A DNA stretch of 8,601 nucleotides from Bifidobacteriaceae bacterium (GCA_031260825.1 JAISKS010000054.1:1-8601), one strand, 5' to 3'; counted from the first letter of the stretch, positions 1 to 7,267 are shown. Notes: generated by a model from the letters alone, not told the origin. Translations and numbers: made by a program.

Positions 1-877
1 ATGCTCCGCCGAGAGCAAGAGATCCTGTATCACCCATAAATATTTTTGCTGGAGATGCGTTCCACCATAAAAATCCGACAAGAGCTACTAACACTATTGC
101 TGAAAATGTCGCTAAATCCCAAGGGTCGCGAACGGTATAGCAAAGCTCATTTGTTGTTGCTTCTCCTGTTATATCAGATATATTTGTGGTTGTGATCCCT
201 TGGTTAATTGCTAATGCGCAGGATTTACTCGATTTCCACATACAAATTAGTACATACGCGGCGAATCCCATTGAGCTAACTCCTGTCGCTAATCCATCTA
301 AACCGTCGGTTAAGTTTATCGCATTTGTCCATGATAATATAATGAAATTAATCCAAATTATAAGTGCTATAACTCCCAAAACGGGTCCTAATGCTTCGAA
401 GTTTAGGGATGTGTCTCTTAAAAAAGATATATTTGTTGATGCTGGAGTTAATCCATTGCTATTTGGAAAGTTGATTGCTAAAACTGTAAATACGCTTCCG
501 AATAATAATTGAAGTGCGAGTTTGCCCTTTACTGTAAGGCCTAATGAGCGTTTTTTTACGATTTGAATATAGTCATCAATGAAGCCAACTAATCCCATAG
601 ATAAAAATAAAAATAAAACTAATAATAGAGATGTGCTTGGTGGATGATTAATTGTGATGTAATTGTACGCAGAATATGTGACAAAGCCTAGAATTACAGC
701 AAAAATTATTACAACTCCACCCATTGTTGGTGTACCTAATTTATCAAAATGTCTTTCTGGTCCGTCCTGTCTGATGAACTGGCCATATTTTTTGCGAGTA
801 AGGTATTTAATAAAGTGGGGGGTAACAAATAGAGTTGTACCAAATGATACAATTGCCGCCAATATTAAACTTATCAT
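1..877 (-). CDS. mraY: Phospho-N-acetylmuramoyl-pentapeptide-transferase (MraY), C-terminus cut off by window edge
   Basis: MraY is the multi-pass membrane enzyme that transfers phospho-MurNAc-pentapeptide from UDP to undecaprenyl phosphate, giving lipid I, the first membrane step of peptidoglycan synthesis. The visible 292 residues start at the ATG at 877. Family motifs appear in order: TPTMGGV (49-55), the FIDDY aspartate pair (D101, D102) followed by KKRSLGL (109-114 region), NLTDGLDGLA (188-197) with the Mg-binding and catalytic aspartates, and FMGDTGSLALGG (280-291). The family's later His-rich motif lies past the edge; about 70 residues should be missing compared with the usual ~360. 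A loop holding two cysteines (C220, C246) before VRDPWDLA resembles actinobacterial MraY, which supports a Gram-positive-like wall. The gene is read divergently from thyA. Frames open on the opposite strand here are shadows. The family call is very secure; the full length cannot be judged. Confidence 0.97.
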   Translation of the reverse strand, partial: MISLILAAIVSFGTTLFVTPHFIKYLTRKKYGQFIRQDGPERHFDKLGTPTMGGVVIIFAVILGFVTYSAYNYITINHPPSTSLLLVLFLFLSMGLVGFIDDYIQIVKKRSLGLTVKGKLALQLLFGSVFTVLAINFPNSNGLTPASTNISFLRDTSLNFEALGPVLGVIALIIWINFIILSWTNAINLTDGLDGLATGVSSMGFAAYVLICMWKSSKSCALAINQGITTTNISDITGEATTNELCYTVRDPWDLATFSAIVLVALVGFLWWNASPAKIFMGDTGSLALGGA

Positions 878-884
878 AAATTAT

Positions 885-911
885 ATTATACATTATATCT
901 TGCAAAGTCTA
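885..911 (-). promoter_or_regulatory. Probable mraY promoter, near-leaderless
   Basis: On the minus strand a perfect TATAAT lies at 890-885, with seven bases before the mraY ATG at 877, so transcription would start within a base of the start codon. A possible -35, TAGACT (911-906, four of six matches to TTGACA), sits at a short 15-bp spacing. A second TATAAT at 897-892 is an alternative that would leave a leader of only about 8 nt. No Shine-Dalgarno sequence is present. Confidence 0.5.
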
Positions 912-938
912 TATAATTAATTTTACAAATTTTATGTG

Positions 939-944
939 TATACT
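939..944 (+). promoter_or_regulatory. Probable thyA -10 element, leaderless
   Basis: TATACT at 939-944 is followed by six bases and then the ATG at 951, so the expected start of transcription falls on the A of the ATG. TGTG directly upstream may help as an approximate extended -10; no good -35 is seen at 16-18 bp. The element argues for the ATG at 951 over the GTG at 936, because the GTG lies upstream of the -10 and could not be in the transcript. Confidence 0.5.
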
Positions 945-950
945 TTAATT

Positions 951-1889
951 ATGAATTATGCTGATAAAATATTTAGTGAACATATTAAAAAAATTATTGA
1001 TGAAGGTGTTTGGAGTGAAAATGCTCGTCCACACTACCCAGATGGTACAGTATCAAATAGCAAATATATAACTGATGTTAAAATGAAATTTGATTTGTCT
1101 GCAGGTCAATTTCCAATTAGTACACTTCGTGAATCTCGTATAAAACTTGCGATTGAAGAAATTCTTTGGATTTATCAGGATCAAACAAGCGATTTATCTG
1201 TTCTTGAAGAAAGAGGCGTTAAATGGTGGGGTCCTTGGGCTCTTGAAGATGGTACAATAGGCGAAAGATATGGAAAAACTGTCGCAAATTATAAGATTAT
1301 TGATCGTGTTTTAGAGGGTTTTGAGAAAAATCCGTGGAATCGCAGAAGCATAATAAATCTTTGGCAATATACTGATTTAGATGTGCCAGCAAAACTTCCT
1401 CCTTGTGCTTTTCAGATGATTTTTGATGTTCGCCGCGGGCCTATTAATGATGGCGGGGATCCATTTGTTAAGCCATCTGATGAGCAACTTTCTAAAGCTC
1501 CTATTTATTTGGATGCTGCTCTGGTACAGCGTTCATCGGACTTTTTAGTTGCTGGACTTGGGATTAATCAAATGCAATATGTAGCACTTCAAATGGCTGT
1601 TGCAAAACATCTTGGTTTTGAAGTTGGTACTTTTAGCTGGAATGTGATGAATCTTCATATTTATGATAGACATTTTGAGCAAGCGCAAGAGTTGCTTAGA
1701 CGTTATGAAAGTGGCGTTGGGGCTACTGGTTCTGGGGCTTCTGGTTCTTCAGCTGGTGGCGGTTCTGAGATTAAGTTTTATTTAGATCGTCCTGCTAAAA
1801 CTAATTTTTATGATATTTTAGGTACGGATTTTAAACTTGAGGGATATGAGGCGATTGGCCCACAACTTAAGTTTGAACTAGCCGAATAA
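951..1889 (+). CDS. thyA: Thymidylate synthase ThyA with a Gly/Ser-rich C-terminal insert
   Basis: ThyA methylates dUMP to dTMP in the cytoplasm, using 5,10-methylenetetrahydrofolate as carbon donor and reductant. Numbered from the ATG at 951 (312 residues), the phosphate-binding RR pair is R131/R132, the nucleophile is C152 in PPCAF, the dUMP-binding QRSSD motif is at 193-197, the dUMP-binding Asn is probably N206 in GINQMQY, and HxY is H236/Y238. All catalytic residues appear present. The segment [17 protein letters not shown] resembles the clostridial type of ThyA more than the E. coli type. Two stretches are unusual: about 23 residues between C152 and the RSSD motif (RRGPINDGG onward), and a Gly/Ser/Ala linker at 254-272 just before the C-terminal domain. 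A GTG at 936 would add five residues but overlaps the likely -10. The gene converges on the PBP gene with 29 bp between them and no terminator hairpin. The family call is very secure. Confidence 0.96.
   Translation: MNYADKIFSEHIKKIIDEGVWSENARPHYPDGTVSNSKYITDVKMKFDLSAGQFPISTLRESRIKLAIEEILWIYQDQTSDLSVLEERGVKWWGPWALEDGTIGERYGKTVANYKIIDRVLEGFEKNPWNRRSIINLWQYTDLDVPAKLPPCAFQMIFDVRRGPINDGGDPFVKPSDEQLSKAPIYLDAALVQRSSDFLVAGLGINQMQYVALQMAVAKHLGFEVGTFSWNVMNLHIYDRHFEQAQELLRRYESGVGATGSGASGSSAGGGSEIKFYLDRPAKTNFYDILGTDFKLEGYEAIGPQLKFELAE
1719..1748 (+). repeat. 15-bp tandem duplication inside thyA coding a Gly/Ser/Ala linker
   Basis: GGGGCTACTGGTTCT (1719-1733) is followed directly by GGGGCTTCTGGTTCT (1734-1748), with one mismatch. 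Each unit encodes Gly-Ala-(Thr/Ser)-Gly-Ser. The unit length keeps the frame, so the linker may have grown by slippage or local duplication. The stretch is visibly richer in G and C than the surrounding gene. Confidence 0.85.
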
Positions 1890-1918
1890 GATCTAGCCGA
1901 GTAGGGTAAATTTAATTA

Positions 1919-4189
1919 TTATCTCGCAGCGAGTCCAGCTTCAGCAGCACGCTTAGCAGCGTCATTTGCGCTGACTTCTGTACCAGGAATAGGATTTCCA
2001 AATTCATCTAATTCTTCAACTTTTTTAACATCACATTTCTTTTTATCAGTGAATGTACAAGTTGTACCCATTAAGCGAGATGCTGGGGAACCAAAAGATC
2101 CAGCTGGATAAAATGCAATTGCGCGGTTATAGTAATTTCGCATTGTTGGGGCTGCGAGTGTTGATCCGTACCAGATGGCATAATATCGCCCGCCAACTGT
2201 AACATGTGAAAATGGTTTTAATCCTTGTGCGTTGCCCATCCAGAGCGCTGAAGAAAGTCCAGTTGTGATTCCCACTGCCCATAAATCATTAGGACCGTCG
2301 GTTGTACCAGTTTTTACACCGGCATCGCGACCGTCTGCAAGGCGCCCAAACACTCGTCCGCTTCCAGAAGTCGTATTTGTTTTTAATGCATAAGCTGCGG
2401 TATGTGCTACATCTTCATCTAAAACTCTTTCGCAACCAGCATCTGGAATGTCAACTTCTTCGCCATCAGAATTTTCAATTTTAGTGATTACTATTGGTTC
2501 GCAGTGAATTCCGCCTGATGCGATTGTGGCATAAGCGTTTGCCATATCCAGAGGTGTCGTATTTGTACCACCGATTAAAAGTGTTGGTTGATATGATGAA
2601 GAAGATTGGCTTGTAAGCAATTCTTGACCTTCAAAAGACTGACGGAATCCCATTTTAGTGTATGTAGAGGCGATTTCGCAAAGTCCAAGTTTTGAGCCCA
2701 TTCTAATATACACCATATTATATGAGTTATTTAATCCGACTAGTGGTGTGAAATATCCATATCCTGAATTGGCTGCATTTTGTGGTTCCCAAGGAATAAT
2801 TGGTGTACCACATTGAAAGTCAGCTGATTTAAAAGTTTGTTTTTCGCCATCAATAATTTCATTTAAACTATGTCCGTTTTTTAACCAAGTTGCAAGAGTT
2901 AGGCCTTTGATCGTCGAGCCTGGAGGAAATCCTGTACCGCCACCTAATTTTTGATTTACATTATAATTGATTGATGTGGTGATGTCTTTTTCTTCTTGTG
3001 TGAGTGTATCTGTGCTGACAAGTTCATTAGTAAAATTGCGATTTTGTACCATAGAAATTACTTTTCCTGTACCTGGTTCAACTGAAGAAAGTGCGATTTC
3101 ATATTGACTAGGATCTTTCACAGGAATGGCTTTTACAATTTCGTCATATGCAGCATTTTGAATATCTAAATTTAAAGTTGTTGTGATTTTTAATCCGCCT
3201 TGAAATAAAAATGCTGTGCGGTCTTCACTATTTTTTCCAAATGCGCTACTATTTAATATGGTACGTTTTACATAATCACAGAAAAATGCAGCATTGCCTG
3301 CAGCCTCACAACCTGTTTTTGTATCTTTTATTTCAAGCGAATCAGCAAGCGATTTTGATTTTGCTTGAGCAGCCTCTTCATCAGTAATATAGCCATGTTG
3401 AGCCATTAATCCAATCACAATATTGCGCTGAAATTCAGCATTTGAAATATTAACTGTAGGATCATAACTACCAGGAGATTTTGTGATCATCGCAATTGTA
3501 GCAGCTTGTGCAATATCTAAATCAGATGCCGGAATGCTAAAAAAATGTTGAGCGGCAACTTCCACTCCATATGAATTAATTCCAAACTGAGCAGCATTTA
3601 AATACCCTTCTAGAATTTTATCTTTATTATTTAGTTTCTTTTCAATATTTATCGCAATATATGCCTCTTTGATTTTACGAAATATTGACTGCTCTCTTGC
3701 TTGATAAACAGCGATCGGATCGTGATTTGATAGGCCTTGGGCAATTCCAAGATTTTTGACATATTGCTGAGTAAGCGTGGAACCTCCCTGTGAATCATCA
3801 CTAGAACCCCCCACTTTTCCCTTAATATTAGATACTAAAGCGCGCATAATTCCTTTAGGGTCAACGCCTTTATGATCATAAAATCTGTGATCTTCTCGCG
3901 AAAGCACTGCATATTTCATATACGGACTTATTTTTTCAAGTGGTACTTCTATTCGATTTTCAGTGTAAAATGTAGCGAGTTTTGTGACTCCATCTGATGC
4001 ATACAAATCTGATGCATTGGAAAGGCTAGTGTTTAAAAGGCTACTAGGAAGTGTATTGAAATAATTATCAATATTTGTGTTTGCTGATTTTGCAAAAATT
4101 ACAGCAGGTGATAAAAATAAAACAAAGAATGCTGCAAGAAGCGCAGTGCATCCTAATAAGCCAGCAAAAGATCCAAATTTTTGTTTCAT
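1919..4189 (-). CDS. Bifunctional class A penicillin-binding protein (glycosyltransferase family 51 plus transpeptidase)
   Basis: This 756-residue protein polymerises lipid II into glycan strands and cross-links their peptides on the outer face of the membrane. A short cytoplasmic start is followed by one membrane anchor (about 10-34). The glycosyltransferase domain (about 75-270) has EDHRFYDH with catalytic E99, GGSTLTQQYVKN (135-146), RKIKE (171-175) and ILEGYLN (192-198). The transpeptidase domain (about 360-700) has PGSTIK with nucleophile S425 and K428, SYN at 489-491 and KTGTT at 626-630, so both active sites look intact. Eight cysteines lie outside the membrane segment (294, 304, 460, 504, 563, 586, 711, 719), spaced as four possible disulfide pairs; FFCDYV (302-307) recalls actinobacterial PonA-type enzymes. 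The tail after about 720 is polar, with no PASTA domain recognised. It diverges from the NlpC/CHAP-like gene. I give no gene symbol because PonA/PBP1A/PBP2c naming cannot be settled by eye. Confidence 0.95.
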   Translation of the reverse strand: MKQKFGSFAGLLGCTALLAAFFVLFLSPAVIFAKSANTNIDNYFNTLPSSLLNTSLSNASDLYASDGVTKLATFYTENRIEVPLEKISPYMKYAVLSREDHRFYDHKGVDPKGIMRALVSNIKGKVGGSSDDSQGGSTLTQQYVKNLGIAQGLSNHDPIAVYQAREQSIFRKIKEAYIAINIEKKLNNKDKILEGYLNAAQFGINSYGVEVAAQHFFSIPASDLDIAQAATIAMITKSPGSYDPTVNISNAEFQRNIVIGLMAQHGYITDEEAAQAKSKSLADSLEIKDTKTGCEAAGNAAFFCDYVKRTILNSSAFGKNSEDRTAFLFQGGLKITTTLNLDIQNAAYDEIVKAIPVKDPSQYEIALSSVEPGTGKVISMVQNRNFTNELVSTDTLTQEEKDITTSINYNVNQKLGGGTGFPPGSTIKGLTLATWLKNGHSLNEIIDGEKQTFKSADFQCGTPIIPWEPQNAANSGYGYFTPLVGLNNSYNMVYIRMGSKLGLCEIASTYTKMGFRQSFEGQELLTSQSSSSYQPTLLIGGTNTTPLDMANAYATIASGGIHCEPIVITKIENSDGEEVDIPDAGCERVLDEDVAHTAAYALKTNTTSGSGRVFGRLADGRDAGVKTGTTDGPNDLWAVGITTGLSSALWMGNAQGLKPFSHVTVGGRYYAIWYGSTLAAPTMRNYYNRAIAFYPAGSFGSPASRLMGTTCTFTDKKKCDVKKVEELDEFGNPIPGTEVSANDAAKRAAEAGLAAR

Positions 4190-4196
4190 AATAATA

Positions 4197-4205
4197 AGTA
4201 TATCA
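4197..4205 (-). promoter_or_regulatory. Probable extended -10 promoter of the PBP gene, near-leaderless
   Basis: On the minus strand TGATATACT (4205-4197) fits the extended -10 form TGnTATAAT with one mismatch. Seven bases separate it from the ATG at 4189, so the transcript would begin at 4190 or at the ATG itself. No Shine-Dalgarno sequence is seen, and no convincing -35 at 17 bp. Confidence 0.5.
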
Positions 4206-4226
4206 AAAGATTATGCAAATTGCTGG

Positions 4227-4313
4227 AAAATATAGGTTGTTGTTGTCACAGATTATTTACAAAAATGATATTTTTTGCTTGACTTCTTTATAAAATCCTT
4301 ATAAAATATAGGT
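4227..4313. repeat. Two copies of AAAATATAGGT in the divergent PBP/hydrolase spacer
   Basis: The 11-base word AAAATATAGGT occurs at 4227-4237 and again at 4303-4313, the second copy ending directly before the hydrolase ATG. In an AT-rich spacer this may be chance, but the word includes a GG and both copies flank the region where the two divergent promoters lie, so a shared regulator site is possible. Confidence 0.4.
4279..4307 (+). promoter_or_regulatory. Strong sigma70-type promoter of the Cys-hydrolase gene, leaderless
   Basis: TTGACT (4279-4284, five of six matches) and TAAAAT (4302-4307, five of six) are separated by exactly 17 bp. Six bases follow, then the ATG at 4314, so the predicted start of transcription coincides with the A of the ATG. 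This is the clearest promoter in the window. An alternative -10, TATAAA at 4300-4305, has a 15-bp spacer. The AGG at 4310-4312 is one base from the ATG, too close to serve as a Shine-Dalgarno site. Confidence 0.65.
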
Positions 4314-5930
4314 ATGGAGTCTAAACAAAAAAGTTTTGAGAAAACCGTTGTCCTGTCTAGTGCGTATGGACATTATCGTTTGCAAGATTTTTTAGCGCTA
4401 AATTCTAAAGCTTTTTTATCGCCAGATTTAAATTTTTCTGATAAACTTTTGCTCTTTATTAAACAAAATAGGTATCGTCTTTTATTTTATATAATTACAT
4501 TTTTAAGTCTATTTTTGCTAGTAATTAAGCAGTCTCTTTTTTCATTATATGTTACAAATTCTGATCAATATCAAATTTATTTGCAAGAATATAAAAAATA
4601 TAATGAAACCACTGAGAGTTTAAATTTAAAAATTGAATCAGCGAATTTAATTTTTAGTAGTCTAGATAAACCTTCTCTTAAGAAATTAAAAGAAACTGGT
4701 GCATATAAAACCTATGTAGAAAGCTTAAAAAATGGTTCGCTTGATGATACGATTTCTGCCGCATTTAATCTAGAATCAACTGATTTTGAATTAGCTACGA
4801 AAATTCCTAAGAAGTTTTTAGATTCACCAAAGAATATTATTAATAATACTGAGGAAATTAAATCTCTTACTGAATCCTTATCGGTTAAGGCTTCAAACGC
4901 TGCTGCTCTTAACCAAAATGTTGAGAATTTGCATAACAAATCTGTTACAGAAATTATAAAAAATTCAGTTACGACACTTAATGTGATAATTAATTCTGCC
5001 GAGGAAACTTATGTGAATTCTGAAAAGAAAACTTCTAGCGAGCAAGTTCGTGCCAATTTAAAAACTGAGATTGATAATTCACGAAAACTTATCACTAAAA
5101 AAACTGGTACTATTGTTGCTGCAAATACTGTACCAACTAAAGTTGAAACTGTTAATGATGATGAAGTGGTACAATATATTGAGCAATTGAAAAAACTTAG
5201 CGTTGCCAAAAATTCAGTTTTAACTGATATTGAGGAGTATAGAAAGGCAAAAATCTTAGAGGCTCATAAAAAAGCACTCGAATTAAATCGACGAAAATTC
5301 CCTGATTTTTTAAAGGTTGCACCTGGTCAACATATTGTAGAAACTGCAAGATCATTTGTAAATGATGAGGAAAATGCGCGTTTATACTCGGAAAAAGGCG
5401 AATATCAAGGGATCCCAAATTACACTTATTTAGAGGCTTATGCGATATATGATGGCGGTGGACAACCTGATGATTGTGGTAATTTTGTCACAACAACAGT
5501 TAAGGCTTCTGGCGTAGATAGTTCATTTACGACAGGAAATACCTCGTCAATATTAAAATATTTACAGGATTCTCCATATTGGGATGAGGTTGAAAATATC
5601 GGTTCAATTGATAATTTAATCCCTGGTGATGTGTTTGTTTATCCGCATGATGAAGGCAAAGACGAGACTTCTTCAACTGGTCACACATTATTATATTTAG
5701 GAAATAATCGCGGCGCGCAGGCATCTCTAGGAAATGCTACACCTTATGAATTCTCGTTTTATAGCGGAATTCAGAGATATACTAAAGAGTTTGAAGCAAC
5801 AGAATTAACTAGATATACGGGGCCTACTTCGCCAAAAACTCCATTATTATATCCTGATGGAACTCCTCAAAAAGTTATTTGGGCTTCTTATAAAGGCTCA
5901 CCTTATCATATATTTCGCGTGCATTATTAA
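4314..5930 (+). CDS. Membrane-anchored, helix-rich protein with a C-terminal NlpC/P60- or CHAP-like cysteine peptidase/amidase domain
   Basis: This 538-residue protein is probably a cell-wall peptide hydrolase held at the membrane. A polar N-terminus of about 50 residues precedes one transmembrane segment (about 54-80), placing the rest outside (inferred). Residues about 85-330 are polar, Lys/Glu/Asn-rich and look largely helical or coiled-coil, a likely stalk or partner-binding region. The C-terminal domain (about 335-538) has QPDDCGNFV with C388 as the only cysteine in the protein, LIPGDVFVY (435-443), TGHTLLYLG with probable catalytic H457, and a polar residue near N474 as possible third member. 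Cys in DCG, a GD strand and then a His is the usual NlpC/P60 and CHAP layout, but the domain is divergent and I cannot choose between them. It is divergent from the PBP gene, which suggests a synthesis/remodelling pair. It could instead act on a host cell's wall if the organism is an epibiont. The exact substrate is unknown. Confidence 0.75.
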   Translation: MESKQKSFEKTVVLSSAYGHYRLQDFLALNSKAFLSPDLNFSDKLLLFIKQNRYRLLFYIITFLSLFLLVIKQSLFSLYVTNSDQYQIYLQEYKKYNETTESLNLKIESANLIFSSLDKPSLKKLKETGAYKTYVESLKNGSLDDTISAAFNLESTDFELATKIPKKFLDSPKNIINNTEEIKSLTESLSVKASNAAALNQNVENLHNKSVTEIIKNSVTTLNVIINSAEETYVNSEKKTSSEQVRANLKTEIDNSRKLITKKTGTIVAANTVPTKVETVNDDEVVQYIEQLKKLSVAKNSVLTDIEEYRKAKILEAHKKALELNRRKFPDFLKVAPGQHIVETARSFVNDEENARLYSEKGEYQGIPNYTYLEAYAIYDGGGQPDDCGNFVTTTVKASGVDSSFTTGNTSSILKYLQDSPYWDEVENIGSIDNLIPGDVFVYPHDEGKDETSSTGHTLLYLGNNRGAQASLGNATPYEFSFYSGIQRYTKEFEATELTRYTGPTSPKTPLLYPDGTPQKVIWASYKGSPYHIFRVHY

Positions 5931-7240
5931 GATTTTTTAGGATAATATTTTGCAATAATTTCATTAAAAAGTGGTGTCATATATAATGGAATATTTAATA
6001 ATCCATTATTATATTCTAGATTTTTTAAAGAAATCCTAATTGAAAAAACAGGATTATATTTTTCTCTATAAATCTTTAAACTTTTTGCTTTTAGATTCTC
6101 TCCGCTTTTTACTTCTATTGGAACAATTGAACCACATAATTGTGTGACAAAATCGACTTCACTTGTAGCTCTACTTGTCCAATAAAATAGGTAATTATCA
6201 GATAATTCTTGTAATACAAACTGTTCGACAAGTAGACCATTAAATTCACTGAAGATATTATTTTTATTCATAATTAAACTGGTTGGAATATTTGCAAGTG
6301 TCCTAAAAAGTCCTACATCTAGAAAATATAATTTAAATGCTGAAAAGTCTTGGTACGCCATTAGAGGAATTTTATCTCCGCGAGATACTCTACTTACTTT
6401 TTGAACCACACCACTGTCTATAAGCCACTGAATTGCCATTTCATATTCTCGGGCTCTAGCTCCTTGACGAATAGTACCGTATAAAAATTTATTATTATTT
6501 TTCGCAAATTGAGGAACTAGCCCATCCCAAACTTGTCGAATTCTAATGGTCGTTGTAGCATCTGTATGTTTAGAAAAGTCATTTAAATAGTTAGATAAAA
6601 TATAATTATGAATTTTTTCAACTGATTCAATATCATTTGTTTCAATCCAAGTTTTTACAGCCTCAGGCATTCCTCCAATCGCTATATATTCATTAAATTT
6701 ATCATACAAGATTTCAGAAAAAGTAGGAGTTCTTTCAATATTATCTTGCAAATATTCTAATAATTTGTTATTATCAGTCGCAATTAAAAACTCTTTAAAG
6801 TTTAGTGGTTTTAATTTTAATCTTTCCACTTGTCCAACTGGAAATGATGTTCCTTGGTGTAAAAACAATCCTATTAAACTTCCAGAAGCAACAATATTAT
6901 AATCGTTTTTATCTTCATTGAAATATTTTAATGAGGTTAATGCCCTGGGTATTTCTTGAATTTCATCGAAAAAAATTAAAGTGTTTTCTGTAATAGTTTC
7001 ATTATATAAAATTTCTAATGCTGTACATATTCTTTTTGGGTCAATTGATCCTAAAAATAATTTTGATAATTCTTCTGGTGGATTTTCGCAATTTACATAA
7101 ATTAAATTTTCATAATTTTGTTTTCCGAATTCCTTAAGAATATACGTTTTTCCAACCTGTCTGGCGCCCTCTAATATAAGAGGTTTTTTGTTTTTATTAT
7201 TTTTCCAGTCAATTAATTCTGACATAATTTCGCGTTTCAT
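5927..7240 (-). CDS. AAA-family ATPase with C-terminal DUF4143 domain
   Basis: This 437-residue protein has the two-domain layout of the AAA_14 plus DUF4143 family, of unsettled function. Walker A is GARQVGKT (25-32, with K31), Walker B is LIFFDEIQ (88-95, D92/E93), and a sensor-1-like VASGS is at 117-121. The C-terminal part holds E339, SEVDF (360-364) with D363, and PIEVKSG (374-380) with E376 and K378. That E...D...ExK pattern resembles a PD-(D/E)xK nuclease-like fold, as is common at the end of this family. The start MKREIMSEL fits other members, and the length is typical, so it seems intact. Its stop codon overlaps the stop of the convergent hydrolase gene. It lies 119 bp downstream of the permease gene on the same strand, and a palindromic repeat block fills most of that gap. 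The gene looks more AT-rich than its neighbours, which could mean transfer; this was not computed. No toxin, transposon or restriction partner is visible. Confidence 0.9.
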   Translation of the reverse strand: MKREIMSELIDWKNNKNKKPLILEGARQVGKTYILKEFGKQNYENLIYVNCENPPEELSKLFLGSIDPKRICTALEILYNETITENTLIFFDEIQEIPRALTSLKYFNEDKNDYNIVASGSLIGLFLHQGTSFPVGQVERLKLKPLNFKEFLIATDNNKLLEYLQDNIERTPTFSEILYDKFNEYIAIGGMPEAVKTWIETNDIESVEKIHNYILSNYLNDFSKHTDATTTIRIRQVWDGLVPQFAKNNNKFLYGTIRQGARAREYEMAIQWLIDSGVVQKVSRVSRGDKIPLMAYQDFSAFKLYFLDVGLFRTLANIPTSLIMNKNNIFSEFNGLLVEQFVLQELSDNYLFYWTSRATSEVDFVTQLCGSIVPIEVKSGENLKAKSLKIYREKYNPVFSIRISLKNLEYNNGLLNIPLYMTPLFNEIIAKYYPKKS

Positions 7241-7246
7241 AAATAT

Positions 7247-7255
7247 ATTATATCA
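7247..7255 (-). promoter_or_regulatory. Extended -10 promoter of the DUF4143 ATPase gene, leaderless
   Basis: On the minus strand TGATATAAT (7255-7247) is a perfect extended -10 (TGn plus TATAAT). Six bases separate it from the ATG at 7240, placing the expected transcription start on the A of the ATG. No Shine-Dalgarno is present. No good -35 exists at 17 bp; instead the upstream region is the palindromic repeat block, whose nearest end (about 7268) would sit near -28, a position where a bound protein could affect polymerase. Confidence 0.6.
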
Positions 7256-7267
7256 TATTCTTTAGAT

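Noticed and set aside
186..920. Open frames on the plus strand (186-512 and 663-920) opposite mraY
   Set aside because: They lie antisense to a clearly conserved MraY frame and show no recognisable domain; the minus-strand protein carries every family motif.
936..950. GTG at 936 as the start of thyA
   Set aside because: It would lie upstream of the likely -10 TATACT; the ATG at 951 sits at the expected transcription start and matches normal ThyA N-termini better.
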